A model generated the notes under the pieces. That model did not search any database. It was not told the origin of the DNA and worked only from the letters and a program-made list of their open reading frames with translations. A program made the translations under genes and the position numbers. Positions 30,001 through 37,518 of a stretch of DNA of 64,000 nucleotides are shown one piece after another. The stretch covers positions 3,720,001 through 3,784,000 of the forward strand of contig JAPFFF010000012.1 of NCBI GenBank assembly GCA_039105265.1, given 5' to 3'. Every line of letters begins with the position of its first letter. The stretch's first letter is position 1. The DNA comes from Tritrichomonas musculus. Taxonomy: Eukaryota > Parabasalia > Tritrichomonadida > Tritrichomonadidae.

Positions 30001-30248
30001 GAATACATTTCTATATCTGTAAAAAAATCTTTTTGATTAGTCTTGTCTTCAACAGAAGCTTTACTAATTTGGGCAAAATAAATATTTTTCGTTTTTTTGT
30101 CTTCAATTAAATAATTCTTCCAGTAATCATTTTCATTGATCTGCTTTTTGATTTCATAGTCATCAGTATTAATGACGAAATCTCCAAGCATTAAAAACAA
30201 TGTATATAATCTTATTAAATTTTTTCTATTGCAATGAAATTGATTCAT
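27018..30248 (-). CDS. Pseudokinase with about 20 Sel1-like repeats
   Basis: The annotated frame has 1076 residues. Translation may start at Met20 (30191, MLGDFVINTDDYEI), because a TCATT initiator-like site lies inside the extended frame. Residues ~25-285 are a kinase fold without catalysis: the VAIK region reads F-A-Q-I, HRD reads H-N-N and DFG reads Y-F-N. From ~305 to ~1025 run about 20 Sel1 repeats of 36 residues with consensus EA-x-x-Y-F-K-M-A-A-D-K-G-H-x-x-A-M-F-x-Y-G-x-M-L-x-K-G-E-G-V. Repeat 14 is two residues short. Sel1 solenoids are protein-interaction scaffolds, so this is probably an adaptor in signalling or protein quality control. Kinase-Sel1 fusions are abundant in trichomonads and Entamoeba-like protists. 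Confidence 0.88.
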   Translation of the reverse strand: MNQFHCNRKNLIRLYTLFLMLGDFVINTDDYEIKKQINENDYWKNYLIEDKKTKNIYFAQISKASVEDKTNQKDFFTDIEMYSKISHPAITSLYGFNLLDFHQYLHPTYITEYIPNGSLNKMMEKVRSLNSPIELTDTKKYIILLGIALGMNYLHFDGIIHNNLQPSTVLLDSNYYPKIIYFNQTKPKNIYSAFKSIEIVDDEEINVYSADVRSFSLIVYEVVTNETPPIEFSKLPSQDLQNFLKKCVSEKQREVPSFDEILQQIAYERFRRAFKYIDYLDVMNYLEMYKQSPESMKFVSYVIQYLMEASEKGDAEAIFSYGNLLDKSELVGINKEEANHYLKMAADKGHVNAMFAYGCHLINGDGVEKNDDEAVRYLKMAADKGHIESMFRYACQVEKNKEFEEASLYMKMAADRDHVSAMFTYGWMLEKGEGVRSDQREACKYYKASADEGDVDGMFNYACKLEKGEGCAIDHEEACRYFRMAADKGDIDSMLRLGYKLDKGEGCAIDHEEACRYFKMAADKGDPEGMFAYAFKLETGEGVDCDLEEACHYYKRSADQGFLDSMMSYGFKLDQGKGVHLDKREANYYFKMAADNGCVVGMYTYGCRLEKGEGTDVNNEEANYYYKMAADNWHVESMFIFGCHLRKGQGIKTNNNIASHYFKMAADKEHVKGMFDYGYILKHGEGIETNARIASRYYKKAADKGFTKANFNYGCMLYKGEGVDEDKEEAAKYFKFAADKGNIKAMFNHGKMLYKGEGIEKNIKEAGHYMKLAADNGHIKAMYKYGRMLEEGEGVSANVYFKMAALKGHVKSMIIFAYNLENGIGIKQDKREASNYYKMAADKGSFEAMFKYGCMLEQGEGIEMNKKEASFYFRKAANEGHLKSIFRYACMLYAGEGVQLNLRESCKYFKLAADKGHIKAAFNYACMLFKGEGTKANKKESARYMKLSADGGYLKAIKDYYWMLYNGEGVEINRKEAIRYLKMSADKCDVKSMLSYACALEKCEGTQIDGKEAKKYFKMASENEFEQSMTKSFDVLNTKSSKIESIHYGKMADDSFSLLENNENDELNKKDTKIHI

Positions 30249-30509
30249 TCAATATTTTAAACTTTTTGAATTAATTCTTGTATAGGTATTCAAAAAAAAA
30301 AACGGATTAATTTATCAATTCTTTTATTTTATAATAATGTTTAAAGTATTATAAAAAGTATTTTCTCGTGATAAATATTGCTAAACGTGATTCTGTACGT
30401 TTAGCATACAAAAAAAAAAAAAAAAAAAAAATTCAATTTATAAATAGCTGAAACGATTAATTTCAAATTGAAACAATATTTTATAAAATATATAACACAT
30501 TATTATTAC
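30249..30509. other. AT-rich spacer with a long A run
   Basis: There is an A run at about 30410-30430 and a short ACGTTTAGCATAC / CTAAACGT near-palindrome around 30385-30408. No gene is seen. Confidence 0.5.
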
Positions 30510-31732
30510 TTAAAACGGGTACTCAAGGCAAAACCCATTAATCCCAAGATTTAACAATTTCTCCTTAAATCGTTGGTATTCAATGATTGTAATTTTCTCT
30601 GTACCTTCACCAATATCAACTTCTTCTCCGTTCATAACAACTCTAACGTACTTATTTCCACTCCCTTCAGGCTTTTCCCAAATTTCAAATGCAAGATGTG
30701 ATCTAAATGTTGGCATTCTTTTGTCAGTGTAGCCGAAAGTAGATAAAATCGACATAAGAGTTGTATCATGTGCTGAGAAAAGGAAAAAGCGCTTTGAAGA
30801 TGTTTGATTATCGAATAAATTGAAAAGTTCACGAAAGAGAGGAGCAGATGATACTCCTAGTTTAACATTATAAATTCCATAGAAGTAAAATGCAGAATCT
30901 TGTTGTGATTGATCAAATATTTCATCGGTAACAATGTTTTCGATTGATTTAGGGAGTTTTTGTGATGTACAATATGGTAATGCTAATATATCACCAAGGA
31001 TATTCCAATTTGAATTATTATATGTAATATTTAAAGCTTTGTATATTTCATTGTATAAAATACGATTATGCTCGATTCTAAGCCTCAATTCTTCGCTTCT
31101 TTCAAAAATGTTATAACTTTTCTGCAATTCAGAGCACATTGCTGGGTCAGGTGTTAAATAATCTAGAGTACCTGAACCTGTGGTAAATGTTAAAAACTCG
31201 TTTGGCGAAACTGGTGGATAAAGTCCTGCCATAAATGATTCACCTGATCTAAAAGTCCTTTCAACGTGGCTAGATCGAAGTTCCATTAATTCTGGATGAA
31301 TAAGTCTAGGAAGAAAATGTAGTTCATGAATTAAATATTGCTGGTAAAATTTACCAAGCTCATAATGTTGGCGCATTCCTTCAATTAAAAGATCTCCGGG
31401 CTGACAAATTTGGTGGATATTCAACAAGACTTGTATCAAGTTGATTAAAGTAACGACGGCTTATTTTTGATTGATTAATCTTTGGAAAAATTAAAAAATA
31501 TTTACGAGGTGCTTCTGAATATTCTGAAATCGCAAATCCATGTTCCACGATCTGATTTACTTAAATATTCATGTCTATTGATTGGTGCTCGAAGACCATG
31601 GCGAAGAAATAATGCAAAAGAAATAAGTTTAGCATTTGAAAGAGGCGCAGCGTGCTTAAGTGGAGATTCGCATTGCATTGAATAACTCTGAATCAATGGA
31701 ATAAAAAATAAAAAACATATAAAAAGCATCAT
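30510..31732 (-). pseudogene. Histidine acid phosphatase gene with two frameshifts
   Basis: The N-terminal frame (31502-31732) has a signal peptide (MMLFICFLFFIPLIQSYS) and the phosphate-pocket motif RHGLRAP. The C-terminal frame (30510-31439) has GMRQHYELGKFYQQYL, R-S-S-H-V-E-R-T and the proton donor motif HDTT. The stretch between is in a third frame. Two single-base shifts, near GATTTCAG at about 31528 and AAATTTG at about 31407, separate the parts. Both lie in short homopolymers, so assembly error and real decay are both possible. If whole it would be a ~400-residue secreted or lysosomal acid phosphatase. Confidence 0.75.
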
Positions 31733-31859
31733 TATCTTTCCTTTTATTTAAGATAAAATTGAATTATCAAATATCAAATTTGAGAAAAACTTATTCAATT
31801 GTTTTGAAAATTTTAAAAGCATTAAAAAATAAAGCATACAAAAAAATCAAACAAAAATT

Positions 31860-32678
31860 TTATTCAATGTTCCATGGTACACCTCCGCAAAAATGAATGC
31901 TTGTAATGCGTTTAGGATTTTTAACCATATAGTAATTAATCCCATCCTTAATTCCAAGGAAACTAGTAAAATGTCTTGGTATATTTTTATGATAAATTTT
32001 CTGGTGTGGGCGAAGATGACAAAGTGATCTAACATCCATATCTGCAGCAAGAAAAGTTTCCTGATTACCAAGAACTTGGATTGCATCGTTAATCGAGTCG
32101 AATAAATAAAAAGCTTTGCCGAATGGGCCATCATATAAAGTTATTTTCTGGCTATCAACAATTTGATTTGCTGTTCGATGATCTGTTACCCAAAAAAGAA
32201 CAGCCACGCTAAGATCCTTCCCATATTGAAGTGGAAAAGGTGTTGTTGGGCAAGATGTTCCATATGCAAATTTTATATTTTTAATTAGTGAGGGATCATA
32301 AATAACAAATTCACGACCAGTTGGTTGATGATAGCCACAAACAGCCGTAAAGCCTTGATCTTTAAGTTGTTGAGAATGTGATAGATTGTGATACATATCT
32401 AAAGAATTAGCTTCTTCTTTTGATATTGCTTTTGTTTTATGAGGAGTTACTTCAGCAACAAGAAAAACTCCTTTTCTAAGCGCTTTAAGATCACATGATG
32501 TAGTAGAATTTCCAAAATAAACACCTGGGCCGTACATACCTTTTGAACCTGGAATCATTTGTTGTGTTCCAATTATTATTTCAGCTGTAGGAAGATCTGT
32601 TTGATGAAGAAGAACTTTGCGTTTGAAATAATATTCATTTGATTTTGACATATAAAAAAGAGAGGTATAAAATGCCAA
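31860..32678 (-). CDS. Tandem ADP-ribosyltransferase (PARP-like) protein
   Basis: The protein has 272 residues, or 263 if it starts at Met10 (32651, MSKSNEYYF). Module 1 (~20-145) matches the PARP catalytic signature: His25 in LHQTDL, Tyr54 in GPGVYFGNS and Glu123 in REFVIYDPSLI, a full H-Y-E triad. Module 2 (~157-265) repeats the pattern (LFWVTDHRTANQI, GKAFYLFDS), but the His position is Trp and the Glu position is lost, so it is probably inactive. The expected activity is transfer of ADP-ribose from NAD to protein or nucleic acid. There is no other domain, signal peptide or membrane segment. The active plus inactive pair in so small a protein is unusual. Confidence 0.72.
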   Translation of the reverse strand: MAFYTSLFYMSKSNEYYFKRKVLLHQTDLPTAEIIIGTQQMIPGSKGMYGPGVYFGNSTTSCDLKALRKGVFLVAEVTPHKTKAISKEEANSLDMYHNLSHSQQLKDQGFTAVCGYHQPTGREFVIYDPSLIKNIKFAYGTSCPTTPFPLQYGKDLSVAVLFWVTDHRTANQIVDSQKITLYDGPFGKAFYLFDSINDAIQVLGNQETFLAADMDVRSLCHLRPHQKIYHKNIPRHFTSFLGIKDGINYYMVKNPKRITSIHFCGGVPWNIE

Positions 32679-32965
32679 TTGAATTTTTTATATAAAAAAT
32701 TTGGGCTTGTGTTTATTCTTTGTTCATGATGATCTATCAGATCATCATAGTTATCCTTTGAATCTTATTCATTAAAGTATTAGGGAAAAAAAAATTCAAT
32801 ACATTTATCAATATCTATCACCTGCTATCCAAGTCGAGTAAATAGCTACAAGTAGATAAATATCGCCCCATATGTGTTATATTTTCAGTTTAAAAGTAAT
32901 TTTAAGAAAAACATGTTAAGAAAAAGTTTTGATTTTGAAAAATTAAACTTAAGTTTATTAATAAC

Positions 32966-34432
32966 TTAAGGTTTTAAGTTGGTAACTTTTTCGAGCCATG
33001 GACGAATATCATCAAAAATTTGCTCAAAAAAGTAAATTGCAAAACTCAATTTGCGAGTTTCTTTACGGCCAAATTTTTCCATAGTTTTTTCCTTTATGTC
33101 ATCGTCAAATTCAGCATTATATTTTAATCCAAGCTCCTTGTAAAAAGAATATTGTTGTTCGCCCGTTGCTTTGTAAAAATTGCTAGTTTTTATATCATAA
33201 TTAAACCCAGGTAGGTCTTTGATCTTTTCATGCTCAAATCCTCTACCATAATTAGGACGAGAATTTTCCTTTATTTCCTTTTTACTTTGTTTCTTCTTTG
33301 TGTTAATTGTCTGAGAAGGAGAGAAGTTGGGTGAAGTTTGAGCAATTGCCTGGTATGGGAAATAATTCTGATTAAAACTACCTACTAGCATATTCGCCTG
33401 TTGATATAGTAAAATGTTTTGTTGATTTGGTAAAATGCTTTGCTGATTTTGCAATAGGCTTTGTTGATTTGGCAAAATACTTTGCTGATTTAGCAAAATG
33501 CTCTGCTGATTTGGCAAAATGCTTTGTTGATTTGGCAAAATACTCTGCTGATTTGATAAAATGTTTTGCTGATTTGGCAAAATACTTTGTTGATTTGGCA
33601 AAATACTCTGCTGATTTGGCAAAATGCTTTGCTGATTTGGCAAAATGCTTTGCTGATTTTGCAATAGGCTTTGTTGATTTGGCAAAATACTTTGCTGATT
33701 TAGCAAAATGCTTTGCTGATTTTGCAATAGGCTTTGCTGATTTGGCAAAATGCTTTGTTGGTCTATTAAAATGCTTTGCTGGTTTAGCAAAATGTTTTGC
33801 TGATTTGGCAAAGTGCCTTGTTGATTTGGCAAAATATTTTGCTGATTTGGTAAAATGTTTTGTTGAAATGATGATGGCAGGAATTGATAAACAGGTAATT
33901 GATTTATATTTGGATCTGCTTGCATCTGTTGCTGATAGGTCGGTGGTAGGCAGCTTATTAGATTATTTACTGATTGCAGTTGATAATTCTCTGGAGTGCT
34001 ATTAACAGAGCAATTAGTCGTTGCATAACTACATGCAGAAGCATTTTCGTGTTGCTGCGTATTTAAGTTGCAAGGTTGGTTAGAGCTTATTAGAGAATTA
34101 TTGATTATTGAGTTTGGTCCTGGCCTAAAGCCTGGTAAGGAATTTTTGTTCAATTCGGGTGCATATGTTTCAGAAAAGAATGGAGAAACATTTGGTACTT
34201 GAAGTGGAAAGTGGCTATTGATTGAGGTTTCGTCATTGATCAACAAGGGATCGTCGATTATATTGCCACAATTTAATGGGACATCAGTATCATCATTAAA
34301 AGGATCAAATCTTAGATTTTGACTGAAGAAAGATGGAACAGTGCCCTGTTCAGTACTTTGATCCGTATCGCTGCCTTCAGATTCGGAGCAAGGAAAGAAT
34401 TCCAAAAATTGAGCAAACTCTTCTTCATCCAT
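32966..34432 (-). CDS. Gln-rich heptapeptide-repeat protein
   Basis: The protein has 488 residues. It starts MDEEEFAQFLEFFPC with TCACA five bases upstream of the ATG, fitting an initiator. The acidic N-terminus resembles a transactivation segment. The middle is Asn/Gln/Ser-rich. Residues ~196-350 hold about 22 copies of the 7-mer ILPNQQS, coded by a 21-bp tandem array (about 33385-33850). The C-terminal ~100 residues (KIKDLPGFNYDIKTSNFYKA onwards) look folded, basic then helical. Possibly a transcription- or RNA-granule-associated prion-like protein. No family is recognised. Confidence 0.75.
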   Translation of the reverse strand: MDEEEFAQFLEFFPCSESEGSDTDQSTEQGTVPSFFSQNLRFDPFNDDTDVPLNCGNIIDDPLLINDETSINSHFPLQVPNVSPFFSETYAPELNKNSLPGFRPGPNSIINNSLISSNQPCNLNTQQHENASACSYATTNCSVNSTPENYQLQSVNNLISCLPPTYQQQMQADPNINQLPVYQFLPSSFQQNILPNQQNILPNQQGTLPNQQNILLNQQSILIDQQSILPNQQSLLQNQQSILLNQQSILPNQQSLLQNQQSILPNQQSILPNQQSILPNQQSILPNQQNILSNQQSILPNQQSILPNQQSILLNQQSILPNQQSLLQNQQSILPNQQNILLYQQANMLVGSFNQNYFPYQAIAQTSPNFSPSQTINTKKKQSKKEIKENSRPNYGRGFEHEKIKDLPGFNYDIKTSNFYKATGEQQYSFYKELGLKYNAEFDDDIKEKTMEKFGRKETRKLSFAIYFFEQIFDDIRPWLEKVTNLKP

Positions 34433-34948
34433 TTGTGAATTTAAAAATAAAATTTCAATGGAAATTTTAGAAGATGCCAGCCAAAATTTTTGACATTTTG
34501 ATCATATTTTCCATTTTTATCTTAGTATCTTTAATTTATAAAATAATAAAGAATTATACAATTTTCATAATAATATTGAAATATCTAAAAATTTTTAGAA
34601 AATTTTGAATTAGATAATAAAAATTTTTTGGAGTTAAGATGCTTTTTCTTTATGGTTAACAATTAGTAACGAAGTTTGTTGTTTCATTTGAATATCAATT
34701 TTATTGACGTAAAATTAAAAAAAAAAAAATAAATATATGTATAATTTATTAAAATATATTTATAATTTATTAAAAATTTATTAAATTAAAAAAACATCAG
34801 GTTATACTTTTATTTTACTTTTTTTTTTGATAACAAGGTCAATTATTTGAATATATTTATATACAAACTTTTTTTATGAACAACTTTATTATTCAAAAAG
34901 TTTTTCATGTTCTAAAATTTTCGAGCCAAAGTATTTGAAAATCTCTAA
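34433..34948. other. AT-rich divergent spacer
   Basis: This spacer separates the Gln-rich gene and eIF2-alpha, which are divergently transcribed. No clear TCA-Y-W initiator was seen before the eIF2-alpha ATG. Confidence 0.4.
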
Positions 34949-35959
34949 ATGTCTTCATCAAGCAATATTATATATACAGTTCCTTGGTATCCAAATGAAT
35001 ATCCAAAGGAGCATGATGCTGTCATAGTTCGTTTAACTAGAGTTGACGAGTTGGGTATATGGGTTGAACTTCTCGAATACGCTAGCAAAGAAGGTATGAT
35101 TCCAATTGGTCAATATACGACTCGAAAGACACGTCGTGTTCCAAAAAACGTTAAAGTTGGTAAGATTGCGGTTGCACTTGTTTCCCGTGTTGATGCTGAG
35201 CAAAAAAGTATGGATCTTACACGTCAAGGTATTAAACCAGAAGATATCAAAGACGCAGAAAAACGCTTTTCCGACTACAAGAACTTTGTTTCTCTACTTT
35301 ACTATGTCTCAACTAAAGTTGAAACTGTTCCATTTCCAGAGCTTGTTCAAAAAATTGTTTATCCATTACATGAAAAATCTGTGGCTCTCATGCAACAGCA
35401 AGAAGATGAAGATCACCAAATTGCAGAAAATGCTTATACACTTCTTTTGAAAAGTGTCCGCCAACCAGAGTTACTTAACGGTCTCGAAATCCCTGATCAA
35501 GTTAAAGAAGTTTTATTTGATCAACTCAAGAAAATATCAACTCCTACTGAAGTGAGAATTCACGGATTATTTGAAGCAGAAGTTCTCACAGCAGAAGGAG
35601 TTGATGCTCTTCGTGAGGCGCTCTCATCTGGTTATGAACTTGAAAAAGAAATTGTTGTCGATGATGATATTGAAGGATTACCAGAAAAAGACAAGGGACC
35701 AAAATTATCGCTTACAGTCATTGCTCCACCAATTTATTCTGTTTCATATGATGTTTATAATGCAGAAAAAGGAATGGAATTAGTCAAAAAAGTACTTGAG
35801 CGTATTGAACAAAGGATTAAAGCTGTCAAAGGTAGGTTTGCCATTAAAGAAGAGCCGAAAATTATTAATCAAATCGAATTTGCTAAGTTCCAAGCTAGAT
35901 TGGATGAACTTGCTACTGACGGTGATACTAATGTCGATATGGATCAATTAAATGAATAA
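34949..35959 (+). CDS. Translation initiation factor eIF2 subunit alpha
   Basis: The protein has 336 residues, the expected length. The N-terminal S1-like OB domain (~15-90) includes V-I-V-R-L-T-R-V-D-E-L-G-I-W-V and LVSRVDAEQKSMDLTRQ, followed by the helical domain and the C-terminal alpha/beta domain (~190-300). It is part of the eIF2 ternary complex that delivers Met-tRNAi to the 40S subunit. The regulatory loop aligns as MIPIGQYTTRKTRRVPK. The position of human Ser51 is Thr57 here, and the flanking SELS-RRR pattern is altered. The gene is GC-richer than its surroundings and looks intact. Confidence 0.92.
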   Translation: MSSSSNIIYTVPWYPNEYPKEHDAVIVRLTRVDELGIWVELLEYASKEGMIPIGQYTTRKTRRVPKNVKVGKIAVALVSRVDAEQKSMDLTRQGIKPEDIKDAEKRFSDYKNFVSLLYYVSTKVETVPFPELVQKIVYPLHEKSVALMQQQEDEDHQIAENAYTLLLKSVRQPELLNGLEIPDQVKEVLFDQLKKISTPTEVRIHGLFEAEVLTAEGVDALREALSSGYELEKEIVVDDDIEGLPEKDKGPKLSLTVIAPPIYSVSYDVYNAEKGMELVKKVLERIEQRIKAVKGRFAIKEEPKIINQIEFAKFQARLDELATDGDTNVDMDQLNE

Positions 35960-36123
35960 ATTTATTTTATCTTTTGATAGCACATTAAATAAATTAAAAT
36001 TATAAAAGGCTATTGCTGTTTAATTCTTTTAAGAAGAGTAACATTTTAGAGTTATACCCAAATCTAATTCCTTTTTTTTTTTTTTTTTAATCTTTTTGAA
36101 ATTTATGTTTTATACCTATTGGT
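35960..36123. other. 3' flank of eIF2-alpha and left target-site copy
   Basis: There is a T run at 36071-36088. CTATTGGT at 36116-36123 is the left copy of the hAT-like element's target duplication. Confidence 0.7.
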
Positions 36124-36256
36124 TAGGCCTTCATTTTTGGACTTAGGAAATTCATTTTTTTGGACCATTTTGGACATGATTTGGACATTGATTTTAGACA
36201 GAAATTTTTCGATATCCACCATAAATGAAAAATTTTTAAAAAACAAATCTTTAAAT

Positions 36257-36456
36257 TTTTCAGGAATATACGCACTAGTGATCACCACAAGGCTGCGTGA
36301 AGCCGAATCAGGCTCCTTGAATTGCTGGATGAATCGGAAGCCATTTGAACTTAATATTTATGTATTATTTAGCAAAAATTGAATAAAAAATGTATAAAAA
36401 AGTATTCAAAAAGTTTAAAAGTTTTCAAAAAGTGGCGTAGAAAAATACGATTCCCC
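36257..36456 (+). repeat. Dispersed ~190-bp module, copy B
   Basis: Same sequence and orientation as 12317-12499, ending TAGAAAAATACGATTCCCC. This copy has a short insertion before the end and lies inside the hAT-like element. Confidence 0.8.
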
Positions 36457-36848
36457 AAATTTTTCGTATAAAAAAGCTGAGTTTTTCTCTTACAAATAAA
36501 ATTTGATAAAAAAAATTAATTTAAAAATATATTTTTATTCAAAAAATTGAGAGAAATTTCTTCAAAATTTCTGATTTTTTTTTTCAAATTTTTCTCATGT
36601 CCAAAAAATCTGACAAACATGTCCAAAAAACCGTAAAAAAGTGAAATTGAAAACTTTATATGAGTTTTTGAAAGCTTTACGATGTCCAAAAAATTGATAG
36701 AGAAATAATAGAGATTTTTTTCATATATAAACCATTCAATATTACATTAATTATAATCGACGATTAAAATGTCAAAATCTTAACTCCGATTTGATGAAAA
36801 GTCAAACTTTAATCAAAATCATTTATTCAAGTCAATTTTAAATCGACT

Positions 36849-36957
36849 CGGTTTATATCTGTGTTATAAATGCGATAATATTATCGGGAAATTTTCGAAA
36901 ACTCGATTATCAAGTCTGAGAATCAAGATATCGGCATTTATAACACAGATAAAGCCT
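36849..36957. repeat. Large palindrome inside the hAT-like element
   Basis: ATCTGTGTTATAAATGC (36856-36872) pairs with GCATTTATAACACAGAT, with further partial pairing outside and a ~60-nt loop that itself has GATAATATTATC-like symmetry. It may be a nested smaller element. Confidence 0.65.
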
Positions 36958-37518
36958 TATCATAAGATGAATGTTCTCAGTTATATAAAAGTTTTAAAAA
37001 GTATTACGAAGATTTAAAGAATTTGGGCCATCTTACACTTCGAATGGTTTCTATTGGAATCAAACCGCAAACGATTTATTTCAAAGCAACTATATATATT
37101 GCTTGCGACAATGGAACAAATTAAAGCATTGAAACAATAAAATCGAGATTATAAGTTAATAATTGTTCAGCTTTAATTTACATATAAAGCATTAAATAAA
37201 ATTTATTATTATAATATGAATCTAGTTTTTGCTTTTAAGATATTACTTAAATAAACATTTCAATTAAATAGAAAATTAACCACATATAATTTATCAAAAA
37301 GTTGTATTTACTAAGAAAAAGTGAACGTAATTAATTCCAAAATAAGACTATCATAGATCTAATATTTTTTCAAATTTGCAATAAATGTTGAATAAAATTA
37401 TAAGTAGAAAAATTTTCTATAAATTTTTTAAAAATTTTTGATGTGATCGTTTTTCTCACAAAAAAAAAAAGGCATGGTTTTACGAATTGATGTCCAAAAA
37501 TGAAGGCCTACTATTGGT

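Larger units (their letters stand above)
36124..37510. mobile_element. hAT-like non-autonomous DNA element, 1387 bp
   Basis: It has perfect 19-bp terminal inverted repeats, TAGGCCTTCATTTTTGGAC at the left end and its reverse complement at 37492-37510. It is flanked by a perfect 8-bp duplication CTATTGGT (36116-36123 and 37511-37518). The ends starting TAG and the 8-bp duplication fit the hAT superfamily. Subterminal GGAC/GTCC motifs recur (36140-36200, 36598-36690), like transposase-binding repeats. The interior has no transposase. It contains copy B of the dispersed module and a large palindrome. Perfect ends and target copies suggest a young insertion. Confidence 0.8.

Noticed and set aside
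33427-34005. Plus-strand frame with FADLAKCFVDLAKY repeats
   Set aside because: Shadow of the 21-bp repeat coding ILPNQQS on the minus strand.
36119-36382. 87-codon plus-strand gene
   Set aside because: It starts in the target-site and end repeat of the hAT-like element and runs into the dispersed module; no conserved protein.
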